From the NCBI RefSeq assembly GCF_011516885.1, contig NZ_WOTD01000006.1, positions 1 through 64,000 on the forward strand: 64,000 nt of DNA, read 5' to 3'. Of the stretch, positions 34,557-42,861 are shown one piece after another (position 1 is the stretch's first letter; each line of letters starts with the position of its first letter). Source of the DNA: Acetobacter lambici. Lineage in GTDB: Bacteria; Pseudomonadota; Alphaproteobacteria; Acetobacterales; Acetobacteraceae. The notes below the pieces were generated by a model that was not told the origin of the DNA, searched no databases, and was given only the letters and a program-made list of their open reading frames with translations. The position numbers and the translations under genes are program-made.

Positions 34557-35465
34557 TTAGTGTGTTTTTGTGCTGGAGGGCAGGGTTAAAAACCCGGCTT
34601 TGGGGGAGAGGGTTTTGGCCTGTGCCGGGGTGTCGTCCATGCCAGCGGGGAAAATGGCGTTGGGTTCGCTCTCCTGCGTTGCTGCGGTTGCTGGTGCAGG
34701 TGTGGCGGCAGGCTGGGGAATGCTGCTGGGGGTGTCCGTGCTGGCAGGTGGCTGTGCGGCTCCAGCACTGGTGGCGGGCGTGGTGCTGGGTACGGTTATT
34801 CCGGGCTGGAGTTCCGTCAGGCCGCTGGTTTCAGATGGTGTACCTGCCACGGGTGGGGCATCGGGCGCTCCGGTCAGGGACTGGGTCTGGATGGCGTTGT
34901 TCATGGGGGTGCCGCCCGCATCCACCAGCCATTTGTTCAGGGAATGGCGGATCTGGTACTCGAATTCGACATTGATGGTCTGCATCATGTCTTTTGTAAT
35001 TTCGTACAGGTTTGCCGGGCTTTCCACATCCTGCGACGGGTCGGGGTGCAGGGTCTGGGTGGCCTGTGCCGAAGCACTCGCCACGCGCTTGCCTTCGGTG
35101 TTGAGGATGTCCAGATGGATATCCATCTGCCCGTCCAGTGTGCCGCCGGGTTGGTGCAGAATAAACGCGCGGTCAATAACAAAATGGGCCGTGGTGGCGG
35201 CTGCCGTATTGCCCGTGGCCATCAGCCTGTCAGCCGCCATCTGCCGCAATGTGTGGTCTGGTGGGGAGGGGGACCTGTACCCAATATCACCCGGCTCTGG
35301 GTTGGTTACGGAGTTGTCCACCACATCCAGCGTGGCCACGTTCAGGTGGATCTGGCCCAGATAGTCATAGCTCAGGGGGGCAAACTTGGTTTGCTGCGGC
35401 TGGTCCGCGCACCCCGCGAGTGCTGCTGGCAGAATAAGGGATGCAAGCAGATGGGAAAGACGCAT
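34557..35465 (-). CDS. Lipoprotein of unknown function with Pro/Thr-rich C-terminus
   Basis: About 302 residues. The lipobox is LPAALAGCAD, Cys near residue 19. Residues about 40-190 form a conserved-looking domain (YDYLGQIHLNVATLDVVDNS, DRAFILHQPGGTLDGQMDIH, KDMMQTINVEFEYQIRHSLN). The last 110 residues are low-complexity Ala, Pro, Ser and Thr. It is probably anchored in a membrane with an extended linker. The nearest neighbours, hslO and hrpB, do not suggest a role. No family named with confidence. Confidence 0.78.
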   Translation of the reverse strand: MRLSHLLASLILPAALAGCADQPQQTKFAPLSYDYLGQIHLNVATLDVVDNSVTNPEPGDIGYRSPSPPDHTLRQMAADRLMATGNTAAATTAHFVIDRAFILHQPGGTLDGQMDIHLDILNTEGKRVASASAQATQTLHPDPSQDVESPANLYEITKDMMQTINVEFEYQIRHSLNKWLVDAGGTPMNNAIQTQSLTGAPDAPPVAGTPSETSGLTELQPGITVPSTTPATSAGAAQPPASTDTPSSIPQPAATPAPATAATQESEPNAIFPAGMDDTPAQAKTLSPKAGFLTLPSSTKTH

Positions 35466-35518
35466 ACGGGGGAACGGCAGCATGGCACAACCTCTTTAAC
35501 AGCCGACTGAAATAATCC

Positions 35519-35558
35519 AACGCACGCCCCGGTGCGGGGGCACCGTCAACCGTGCGTT
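35519..35558 (-). terminator. Two-tier hairpin downstream of hslO
   Basis: Outer arms AACGCACG (35519-35526) and CGTGCGTT (35551-35558) enclose an inner stem GGTGC (35531-35535) with GCACC (35540-35544). It lies 17 bp past the hslO stop. The T-run is weak on the minus strand. Confidence 0.55.
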
Positions 35559-35574
35559 CTGGGTAAAGGTGCGC

Positions 35575-36543
35575 TCAGCTTGTGGCGGAAGCGATATCCT
35601 TGCGCGGGAAATGAAAATCCTTGTTACAGAATTCGCATGTCATGACGATGGTATCGTCCCTTACGCACATATGGTCCAGATCATCCTCGGGAAAGCGCTG
35701 GAGCACTTCCACCAGCCGTGCGCGTGAGCAGCGGCAGCCAAAAGCCAGAGCACGGGACTGGCTGACATGCAGGTCTTCCTCATGGAACAGGCGGTGCAAA
35801 AGCTGGGGGGCTGGCAGGGTGTCGTCCAGCAGTTCGGCCACGGTCAGTGTGGTTGCCAGAATGGTCGCGGTTTCCCACGCCGTGTCATCCTGTGTTGCGT
35901 TGTCGGTCCCGATCAGTTCCGCCTCCGCCGTGCCGCCTTCGCCTGCAATGCGTTCGAGCACCAGAGCGCCAGAGCGCCAGCCTGCATCGGTCATTGTGCA
36001 CGCAAGCATAATCCAGCACGCATGCTGTTCGCTGGTGGCAAAGTAGTGCGTGGCCATGGCGGACAGGTCGTCCCCCGCGATTTCCACAATACCCTGATGG
36101 CGCTCCATTTCAGCACCCTGATCAACGGTCAGGGCCAGATAGCCATCTCCGAGCAGTTCCCTGTCTGTCGGGGTGGGGTTGTGGGCCAGCAGGGTGTCCA
36201 GTGCAGCGTCATCCGTGCGGGCATAAAAACGCAGTGCGCCATCATGCGTGCAGTCCGCCACCAGCATGGAAACGGGACCACTCCCCTTGATCTGTAGGGA
36301 AAAAGACCCCTGAAATTTAAGGGCGGAGGCCAGAGCCGCAACAAGAGCCAGCGCCTTGCCTGCAAGGGCCGTAACCTGTGCGGGGTTGTCGTGGCGGGTG
36401 AGCATGGCGTCCGCCAGCACGCCAAGGCGGATCAACCGCCCACGGACCGGTCGTCCCGCCAGATAGAAAGGCGTTACACCGCCCGGAACCACCAGACCGG
36501 GCACATCGGGGCGGTCACGGTCGAGAAAAGCCGGTTTTTCCAT
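35575..36543 (-). CDS. hslO: Redox-regulated chaperone Hsp33
   Basis: 322 residues. Hsp33 becomes an active holdase when its zinc is lost on oxidation. The C-terminal redox switch is intact: CRC in AFGCRCSRARLVEVL and CEFC in TCEFCNKDFHF, giving the CxC plus CxxC set. The N-terminal core has GKALALVAALASALKFQGSF and ADCTHDGALRFYARTDD. It starts about 120 bp from the argDF operon end on the same strand. Confidence 0.95.
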   Translation of the reverse strand: MEKPAFLDRDRPDVPGLVVPGGVTPFYLAGRPVRGRLIRLGVLADAMLTRHDNPAQVTALAGKALALVAALASALKFQGSFSLQIKGSGPVSMLVADCTHDGALRFYARTDDAALDTLLAHNPTPTDRELLGDGYLALTVDQGAEMERHQGIVEIAGDDLSAMATHYFATSEQHACWIMLACTMTDAGWRSGALVLERIAGEGGTAEAELIGTDNATQDDTAWETATILATTLTVAELLDDTLPAPQLLHRLFHEEDLHVSQSRALAFGCRCSRARLVEVLQRFPEDDLDHMCVRDDTIVMTCEFCNKDFHFPRKDIASATS

Positions 36544-36666
36544 AAAAACGTTCTATCCTGCCAAAATAACATCAAGGCCATGCCGCCCCGCTCCGGATGG
36601 AAGGGGGGGGATGCCTTGGCGCACCTTAATCATGAGGTGCTGGGAGTATGGGGTGTTCTGCTTTAC

Positions 36667-36984
36667 TCAGGCCTGAGCGGAAATATCCAGTTCAAGTTTT
36701 TCAAGCTGGCGCTCAAGCGTGCGGGCGGCATCGGGGGTAAGGCCCAGCGTGTCGGTCAGGGCGCGGAGCAGGCCCTTGCGGCACGCGTCGTGTTCCATGT
36801 CCAGATCACCCGCGCGGCCACACCCGGCCAGACAGTCCAGATAGGAGGCACGGAGCGGTGCGAGCCTGTCCGCGGCAAAGGGAAGGGTCGCCAGAATACT
36901 GTCCAGAGCAGGCTCAACCCAGCCGGGAACGCTGGGTGTTTCTTCCGTGGAGGTTGGTGTTACGGGCTTTTCCGCATCACTCAT
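36667..36984 (-). CDS. Conserved small protein after argF, unknown function
   Basis: 105 residues from ATG 36984, 4 bp after argF. It has an N-terminal polar stretch and a helical core with three Cys (ASYLDCLAGCGRAGDL, EHDACRKGLLRAL), then TLGLTPDAARTLERQLEKLE. No named domain. Tight spacing with argF indicates co-transcription. A longer frame upstream runs into argF and is not used. Confidence 0.65.
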   Translation of the reverse strand: MSDAEKPVTPTSTEETPSVPGWVEPALDSILATLPFAADRLAPLRASYLDCLAGCGRAGDLDMEHDACRKGLLRALTDTLGLTPDAARTLERQLEKLELDISAQA

Positions 36985-36988
36985 GAGT

Positions 36989-37987
36989 TTACTCCTTGCC
37001 AAAGGAGGTCCAGTTGGTCCCTCCCATTGTCCATGCCAGAATGCCCTTCTGGGCGTGCAGGCGGTTTTCGGCCTCGTCAAACACTACGGAGTGGGGGCCT
37101 TCGAACACGTCCTGCGTAACTTCCTCCCCAATATGGGCAGGCAGGCAGTGCATGAACAGGGCATCGGGGGCGGCAAGGCCCATCAATTTTGCGTCCACAC
37201 GGTAGGGCTCCAGCCGCGACATGCGGGAGGCGGCCTCCTCGTGCGAGTCGGACATGCTGACCCATGTATCGGTTACAATGCAGTCTGCTTTTTCCACGGC
37301 GGCATGGGGGTCTTCCGTCCACTCCACATCGCCACCTTCAAGCCGTGCCCAGTCCAGCACAGCCTGCGGGGGCTTCATTTTGGCAGGTGTTGCCGCGCGG
37401 AGTTTGAAGCCAAAGCGCACAGCCCCTTCGATCAGCGAGACGAGCACGTTGTTGCCATCCCCCGTCCAGGCGAACGTGCGGCCACGCACGGGGCCGCGAT
37501 GTTCCTCAAACGTCATGATATCGGCCAGAATCTGCACCGGGTGGGAGTCCGGTGTCAGCCCGTTAATGACCGGGCTTGTGCTCCACCGTGCCAGTTCGTG
37601 CAGATTGGTGGTGTTGCCCGTGCGCAGGACAATGGCATCCACAAAGCGGGAGAGCACACGCGCCGTATCGGCCAGTGTTTCACCCCGGCCGATCTGCATG
37701 TCCTGCGGGCTGAGCACCACGGCGTCCCCCCCAAGCTGGCGCATGCCCACTTCAAAGGAAACACGCGTGCGCGTGGAGGGTTTGGAAAGGATAAGCCCCA
37801 ACTGCCGCCCTGCCAGCGGCTGGCGGGGGTGGAGCGGAAAGCGGCGGTTCTGCTGCATCCGCTTCATGCTGCTGGCAACATCCAGAATCTGGCGCAGGGT
37901 TGCCCCGTCCAGATCCTTGAGGTCAAGAAAATGGCGAAGCCCCGTCTGCACCGGTGTGATGGAAGAGGTGGAAAGAGCCGCACTCAT
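36989..37987 (-). CDS. argF: Ornithine carbamoyltransferase
   Basis: 332 residues. It makes citrulline from ornithine and carbamoyl phosphate in arginine synthesis. The carbamoyl-phosphate motif is KPSTRTRVSFEVGMRQLGG, and the ornithine-side motif is FMHCLPAHIGEEV. SPQDMQIGRGETLADTARVL is the usual middle segment. Its start overlaps the argD stop by ATGA, so argD-argF are coupled. Confidence 0.97.
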   Translation of the reverse strand: MSAALSTSSITPVQTGLRHFLDLKDLDGATLRQILDVASSMKRMQQNRRFPLHPRQPLAGRQLGLILSKPSTRTRVSFEVGMRQLGGDAVVLSPQDMQIGRGETLADTARVLSRFVDAIVLRTGNTTNLHELARWSTSPVINGLTPDSHPVQILADIMTFEEHRGPVRGRTFAWTGDGNNVLVSLIEGAVRFGFKLRAATPAKMKPPQAVLDWARLEGGDVEWTEDPHAAVEKADCIVTDTWVSMSDSHEEAASRMSRLEPYRVDAKLMGLAAPDALFMHCLPAHIGEEVTQDVFEGPHSVVFDEAENRLHAQKGILAWTMGGTNWTSFGKE

Positions 37988-39198
37988 GGGGTTGTCTCCA
38001 GAACTGTCTTGTTTTTGTTATCAGGTTTGGCCCGCAGGGTTGTAACGGCCTGCACAAGCATGGCCACGGCCTTGCGGCAGTCATCTTCCGTTACGGTCAG
38101 GGGGGGGACAAGGCGCAACACATTATCGCCTGCTGTTACGCACAAAAGCCCTGCCTCCTGTGCCGCGGCCTGTACATCGCCCACCACAGGCACGCAGCGC
38201 AGGCCGATCAGCAGGCCAAGGCCACGGCGTTGTTCAAAAACATCCGGAGCATCGGCTACAAGGCTGTCCAGCAGGTCATCGAGCAATGCGGCGCGGGTGC
38301 ATATCTGGTCCATAAAGCCCGGAGCCAGCAGTACATCCAGCACGGCATTGGCGGCAGCACATGCCAGCGGGTTACCCCCAAAGGTGGTGCCATGCGTGCC
38401 CGCGGTCATGGCTTTGGCCACGGTTTCGGTCGCCAGAATGGCCCCTATGGGAAAGCCCCCGCCAAGCCCCTTGGCCGTGCTCATCACATCAGGCGTAATA
38501 CCTGCCCACTGGTGGGCAAACAGACGGCCTGTGCGGCCAACACCACTTTGCACTTCGTCCAGTGCCAGCAGCACGCCGGTCTGGTCGCACAGCGCGCGCA
38601 GGGCGCGCAGATATTCCACACTGGCGCGTTTGATGCCGCTTTCCCCCTGAATGGGTTCGAGCATCACAGCGGCGGTGCGCGGGGTAATGGCGGCCTTTAC
38701 AGCCTCGATATCGTTAAAAGGCACATGCACAAAATCGGTAACCGGCGTGCCAAAACCTTCCAGATATTTCGGGTTGCCGGTCGCTGCGAGCATGGCCAGT
38801 GTGCGGCCGTGGAACGCCCCATCCATACAGATGATCTGGGTCCGTTCGGGGTGGCCTGCCATCATCTGCGCGCGGCGGGCCATTTTGACCATGCCCTCGT
38901 TGGCTTCCGCCCCGGAGTTGCAGAAGAACACACTATCGGCAAACGTGTTGGCGACCAGCCGCTCGGCCAGTTTTTCCGCCTGCGGAATGCGGAACAGGTT
39001 GGAGACATGCATAACCCGCCCGGCCTGCTGGCTTATGGTGTCTACCAGATGGGGGTGCGCGTGCCCCACGGAGCAGGTGGCAATACCCGCAGCAAAGTCC
39101 AGGAATCGTCGTCCATCCGATGCGTACAGCCAAGAGCCTTCGCCCCGCTCAAAGGCGAGGTCGGCACGCTTATAGGTCGGCATCAGGGGAGGAATCAT
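37984..39198 (-). CDS. argD: Acetylornithine (succinyldiaminopimelate) aminotransferase
   Basis: 404 residues, a class III PLP transaminase. PLP lysine is in STAKGLGGGFPIGAILATE; GMVKMARRAQMMAGH and FALDEVQSGVGRTG-type motifs (LLALDEVQSGVGRTGRLFAH) fit. It makes N-acetylornithine and may serve lysine synthesis too. First gene of the argD-argF operon. The ATG at 39198 is the first; Met6 (39183) is an alternative. An intrinsic terminator lies in its leader (see separate entry). Confidence 0.95.
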   Translation of the reverse strand: MIPPLMPTYKRADLAFERGEGSWLYASDGRRFLDFAAGIATCSVGHAHPHLVDTISQQAGRVMHVSNLFRIPQAEKLAERLVANTFADSVFFCNSGAEANEGMVKMARRAQMMAGHPERTQIICMDGAFHGRTLAMLAATGNPKYLEGFGTPVTDFVHVPFNDIEAVKAAITPRTAAVMLEPIQGESGIKRASVEYLRALRALCDQTGVLLALDEVQSGVGRTGRLFAHQWAGITPDVMSTAKGLGGGFPIGAILATETVAKAMTAGTHGTTFGGNPLACAAANAVLDVLLAPGFMDQICTRAALLDDLLDSLVADAPDVFEQRRGLGLLIGLRCVPVVGDVQAAAQEAGLLCVTAGDNVLRLVPPLTVTEDDCRKAVAMLVQAVTTLRAKPDNKNKTVLETTP

Positions 39199-39261
39199 GG
39201 AATCTGGTCTTTACGTTGGTGGTTATCAAACCTGAATGAGGGAAGCTGGAACAGCGCAAAA

Positions 39262-39299
39262 CAAAAAACGCCCGCTACCGTAAAAGGGTGGAGCGGGCG
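39262..39299 (-). terminator. Intrinsic terminator in the argD leader (minus strand)
   Basis: CGCCCGCT (39269-39276) and AGCGGGCG (39292-39299) form an 8-bp stem. On the minus strand it is followed by TTTTTTGTTTTG. It points the same way as argD and lies 64 bp upstream of its start, with no minus-strand gene above it except antisense to recX. Confidence 0.65.
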
Positions 39300-39429
39300 G
39301 CCCGTTGCGCATCTGGCTATAATGCCGTGTTCATGTTGTGGGTGTCAAACTTCTGTATTGAATACTTTGCATATCTATTATGCTGTGTGGCAATTCTGGT
39401 GTGGCTACATAGTGGCGCAAAGGCGCAAC

Positions 39430-40092
39430 ATGAGCATACTATCCATAACCATGGACAACACCACGCCCCCTTCCTTGACCTGTCCGCCCCCGCAACGTTC
39501 AACCCTGCGGGAGGCGGCACTGGCGCATCTGGCCCGTTTTGGCACTACCCGGCAGGGGCTGGAGCAGGTTCTGCTGCGCCGCGTTGCCCGTTGGGCGCAA
39601 AAAGCCCAGCGTGCGGGGGATTGTGCGGAGGTCGTGGCCGAACATGCGGCAGGACTGCGCCCCGTAGTGGTCGCGGTGGTGGATGACATGGTGCGGCTGG
39701 GTGCGGTGGATGATGCGGTGTTTGCCCGCTCACGCGTGCGCAGGCTTGTGCGTTCTGGCCGTTCCACCCGCGCGGTGCAGGCCCACCTTGCGGCCAAAGG
39801 TGTTGCCCCGGAAGTGCGGGAAGAGGCGCTGGAAGAGGGCGTGGGCACGCTGGGTGCAGGCGAGCGGGAACTCTGCGCCGCATTGGTGCTGGCGCGCAAA
39901 CGCAGGCTTGGCCCGTTTGCCACAGACCCCGCCGAACCAGATGAGGATGAGGCCAGTGGCATGGCCCGGCAGAACAGGGCGCTGGGGGTGCTGGCGCGCG
40001 CGGGTTTTGCGCGCGACGTGGCCGAGCGTGTTCTGGAGATGCAGAGCGAGGAGGCGGAGGACTGGATGGACCGCTTGAGAGCCGAGTCGTGA
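39430..40092 (+). CDS. recX: Regulatory protein RecX
   Basis: About 220 residues, a modulator of RecA filaments. The three-helix RecX repeats are visible: REAALAHLARFGTTRQGLEQ, then VVDDMVRLGAVDDAVFARSR and RLVRSGRSTRAVQAHLAAKG, and a final RQNRALGVLARAGFARDVAE. ATG at 39430; ATG at 39451 is possible. It diverges from argD and overlaps the lipoprotein gene that follows by GTGA. Confidence 0.88.
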   Translation: MSILSITMDNTTPPSLTCPPPQRSTLREAALAHLARFGTTRQGLEQVLLRRVARWAQKAQRAGDCAEVVAEHAAGLRPVVVAVVDDMVRLGAVDDAVFARSRVRRLVRSGRSTRAVQAHLAAKGVAPEVREEALEEGVGTLGAGERELCAALVLARKRRLGPFATDPAEPDEDEASGMARQNRALGVLARAGFARDVAERVLEMQSEEAEDWMDRLRAES

Positions 40093-40553
40093 AGGCGGGC
40101 CGGTTATGCCTTACCCTGCCGTTGCTGCTGGCCGCCTGTGCGGGTGGTGGGCATGGAAGCTGGCATGGGGCCCTGCAGTGCGCGCCCTATGCGCGGGAAC
40201 ATTCGGATATTAACCTGCGCGGTGATGCCGCAACATGGTGGTGGCAGGCGCAGGGCCAGTACGCGCGGGGCTCCCGCCCCAGAACGGGGGATGTGCTTGT
40301 GTTCCGTGCCACACACAGGCTGCCATCGGGCCATGTTTCCGTTGTTCGGGAAGTGCGGAACAACCGTCTGGTGCTGGTCGATCATGCCAACTGGGAGCCG
40401 GGGGAGGTCACCCGCCACGCTCCCGTGCAGGACGTATCCCCCCGTAATGACTGGACGCGGGTGCGCGTGTGGTGGTCCCCCACACATGCGTTTGGCAAGA
40501 CGGTTTATCCAACCTACGGATTTATAGAACCGTATACTCCGGGAAATAGCTGA
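40089..40553 (+). CDS. CHAP-domain lipoprotein, putative peptidoglycan hydrolase
   Basis: 154 residues starting at GTG, overlapping recX. Lipobox LLLAACAG gives Cys near residue 17. The domain has ALQCAPYAREHSDINLRGDA, with the catalytic Cys in the CAPYAR motif, and the His in SGHVSVVREV, then VLVDHANW. These fit the CHAP amidase/peptidase family, which cleaves peptidoglycan. A membrane-anchored minimal CHAP domain would act in the periplasm. The next gene is tatA. Confidence 0.82.
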   Translation: MKAGRLCLTLPLLLAACAGGGHGSWHGALQCAPYAREHSDINLRGDAATWWWQAQGQYARGSRPRTGDVLVFRATHRLPSGHVSVVREVRNNRLVLVDHANWEPGEVTRHAPVQDVSPRNDWTRVRVWWSPTHAFGKTVYPTYGFIEPYTPGNS

Positions 40554-40679
40554 TCAGGCCGTTTGCGCGGGGTTAAAAAGGAAAAACTTGCATCATGGCG
40601 TGTTCGCCCTCATGTACAAGGCGGATTACGGCAAGCAGACTGGCCGCACATGCGCGCCACAAGGTTAAGGAAGAGTGGA

Positions 40680-40931
40680 ATGGGCAGCTTGAGCATCTGG
40701 CACTGGCTTATTGTTCTGGTGGTCGTGCTGGTGTTGTTTGGTGGTGGCGGCAAGATCAGCACCATCATGGGGGATATGGCCAAGGGCATCAAATCCTTCA
40801 AAAAACACATGGCTGATGACGAACCGATGGACGATACCGCCTCGCGTGCGGGTTCGGGCCATATTGCACCGCCCCCGGCTGCCGCTGCCGAGCGCGCCGC
40901 CGCGCCAGCAGACAAGACCACCCAGCACTAA
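40680..40931 (+). CDS. tatA: Twin-arginine translocase subunit TatA
   Basis: 83 residues. TatA has one N-terminal transmembrane helix ([20 protein letters not shown]) followed by the amphipathic helix [20 protein letters not shown]. The rest is a flexible, Ala/Pro-rich tail. ATG at 40680, with AAGGAAGAG upstream. It is separated from tatBC, which are not in this window. It comes just before the methionine-salvage genes. Confidence 0.92.
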   Translation: MGSLSIWHWLIVLVVVLVLFGGGGKISTIMGDMAKGIKSFKKHMADDEPMDDTASRAGSGHIAPPPAAAAERAAAPADKTTQH

Positions 40932-40958
40932 CCAACGCCGAGGAAGGCCAACAGCATC

Positions 40959-41582
40959 ATGACGGATAACGCCACCACGGATTTTGTCCGCGGCGCGCAG
41001 GATATTGTGCATGCGGGCCAGCGGCTGGATGCGCGCGGCTGGGTGCCAGCCACGGCAGGGAACATCAGTTGCAGGCTGCCTGATGGGCGCATAGCCATTA
41101 CGCGTTCGGGCTGCCACAAAGGTTTTTTGACCCAGAACGATGTGATAACCGTGGATCTGGCGGGCAAGCCCCACCAGCCGCAGAACAAACCCAGTGCGGA
41201 AACCCTGCTGCACTGTCAGGTTTATCGTCTGTTGCCAGATGTGGGCGCGGTGCTGCACGGCCACTCGGTTGCCTCCACCGTTCTGTCCATGACCGAACCT
41301 TCTCAGGCCCTTATTCTGGAAGATTACGAGGTCCAGAAGGTGTTTGAAGGGCAGAGCACGCATGAAGCCAGTGTGCGTGTGCCGCTTTTTGCCAATGATC
41401 AGGATATTGCCCGTCTGGCACGTGAGGTGGAGCCATTTTTTGCTGACATGCCCGCAGGCTACATTATTCGTGGTCATGGTGTGTATGTGTGGGGCAAAAA
41501 CATGGCCGCAGCCCTTGCCCGGCTGGAAGGGCTGGAGTTCCTGCTGGCCTGTGTTCTGGAAAGAAGGAAGCTGGGGAAATGA
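40959..41582 (+). CDS. mtnB: Methylthioribulose-1-phosphate dehydratase
   Basis: 207 residues, a zinc-dependent class II aldolase-like enzyme. Zn-binding His are in AVLHGHSVASTVLS and IIRGHGVYVWG, and PATAGNISCRLPDG is the phosphate-side motif. It dehydrates 5-methylthioribulose 1-phosphate in methionine salvage. It overlaps mtnD by 4 bp. mtnD and mtnC follow, so the pathway assignment is firm. Confidence 0.94.
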   Translation: MTDNATTDFVRGAQDIVHAGQRLDARGWVPATAGNISCRLPDGRIAITRSGCHKGFLTQNDVITVDLAGKPHQPQNKPSAETLLHCQVYRLLPDVGAVLHGHSVASTVLSMTEPSQALILEDYEVQKVFEGQSTHEASVRVPLFANDQDIARLAREVEPFFADMPAGYIIRGHGVYVWGKNMAAALARLEGLEFLLACVLERRKLGK

Positions 41583-42124
41583 GCAGCCTGAGTGTGTTTG
41601 AGGACAGCCACCCCGGTGTGGCCCTGTTACAGACGCAGGACGGGGCGGAAATTGCCGCAGCCCTTGCCCCGTTTGGTATCCGCTTTGAACGGTGGGACGA
41701 CGTGCAACCCCCACCCAGAGATGCGGACGAAGCCACAGTGCTGGCAACCTACCGCCCATGGCTGGACAAACTGATGGGGGAAACCGGGGCAGGCTCGGCC
41801 GATGTGCTGCGCGTCAATGCCCAGACCCCCAACAAGGAAGCCCTGCGCAGCAAGTTCCTGTCCGAACATACCCATAGTGAGGACGAAGTACGATTTTTTG
41901 TGCATGGGGGTGGCCACTTCATCATGCACATCAATGACCGGGTGTATGATGTGGAATGCACGCAGGGTGACCTGATTTCCGTGCCGGAAGGGTATAAGCA
42001 CTGGTTTGACGCAGGCCCAGAGCCCGATATGGTGACCCTGCGCATCTTTACCCACAAGGAAGGCTGGGTGGCCCAGTATACGGGTGCGGATATTGCCCGC
42101 CAGTTCCCCTCCTTTTCCAGCTAG
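41579..42124 (+). CDS. mtnD: Acireductone dioxygenase
   Basis: 181 residues of the cupin fold. The metal motif is SEHTHSEDEVRFFVHGGGHF (His, His, Glu) with a further His in YKHWFDAGPEPD. It converts acireductone to the 2-oxo acid precursor of methionine (Fe form) or to off-pathway products with CO (Ni form). Because the Ni form releases CO, its presence beside CO-handling genes elsewhere in the window is of note. Coupled to mtnB by overlap; mtnC starts 16 bp later. Confidence 0.95.
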   Translation: MSSLSVFEDSHPGVALLQTQDGAEIAAALAPFGIRFERWDDVQPPPRDADEATVLATYRPWLDKLMGETGAGSADVLRVNAQTPNKEALRSKFLSEHTHSEDEVRFFVHGGGHFIMHINDRVYDVECTQGDLISVPEGYKHWFDAGPEPDMVTLRIFTHKEGWVAQYTGADIARQFPSFSS

Positions 42125-42140
42125 GCAAGATTTCACGACC

Positions 42141-42854
42141 ATGATGCAGAATACGGGTTCAGCCACGCCACGCGTGGTGCTGCTGGATATTGAAGGCACC
42201 ACCCTGCCGGTGGCTTTTGTGCATAAAGTGCTTTTTCCCTATGCGCGCACGCACCTGCCCGCGTTGCTTGCACAGCAGCACGATAATCCTGTGGTAGTGC
42301 AAGCTCTGGCGGAAACCGCACAGCTGGCTCCCGGCGTGCCTGCGGCAGAACAGCTTGAACGCTGGATGGATATGGACGCCAAGGTCGCCCCGCTCAAAAG
42401 CCTGCAAGGACTGTGCTGGGAGCAGGGCTACCGGCAGGGCGAACTGGTGGCTGACCTGTTCCCCGATGTGGTGCCAGCTCTGAAGGCATGGAAAGCCGCA
42501 GGGCTGACTCTGGCCGTTTATTCTTCCGGCTCAGAAGCCGCGCAGAAGCTGATTTACGGCTACACGGAGCAAGGGGATGTAACACCCCTGTTCAGCGCGT
42601 TTTTTGACCTGAAAATGGGTGGAAAAAGAGAGAGCACAAGCTACAGCGCTATTGTGCAAAAGGCAGGCTGGGCTCCGGCCGAGGTGTTGTTCCTGTCCGA
42701 TGTTGTGGCCGAGTTGGAAGCCGCCGAGCAGGCCGGGTTGCAGGTCTGCCAGATTGCCCGCCCGGAGGACAAAACGGTGCCGGGTGTCCGCCATCGGGTT
42801 GCGGCCTCCCTGCCTCAGGCAGCCCGCCTGTTCGGTCTGCCCGAAGGAGCGTAA
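42141..42854 (+). CDS. mtnC: Enolase-phosphatase E1
   Basis: 237 residues, a HAD-family bifunctional enzyme that enolises and dephosphorylates 2,3-diketo-5-methylthiopentyl-1-phosphate. HAD motif I is VLLDIEGTTLPVAFV, motif II AVYSSGSEAAQKL, and later FLSDVVAELEAAEQAG. Two Met codons start the frame (MMQ). It is third in mtnB-mtnD-mtnC and precedes ribF by 7 bp. Other methionine-salvage genes (mtnA, mtnP or mtnK) are not in this window. Confidence 0.94.
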   Translation: MMQNTGSATPRVVLLDIEGTTLPVAFVHKVLFPYARTHLPALLAQQHDNPVVVQALAETAQLAPGVPAAEQLERWMDMDAKVAPLKSLQGLCWEQGYRQGELVADLFPDVVPALKAWKAAGLTLAVYSSGSEAAQKLIYGYTEQGDVTPLFSAFFDLKMGGKRESTSYSAIVQKAGWAPAEVLFLSDVVAELEAAEQAGLQVCQIARPEDKTVPGVRHRVAASLPQAARLFGLPEGA

Positions 42855-42861
42855 TGGGTCG

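Noticed and set aside
38230-39429. A 400-codon open frame on the plus strand ahead of recX
   Set aside because: It lies antisense to argD across its whole length; the stretch has no protein-like features and recX starts at 39430 with its own domain.
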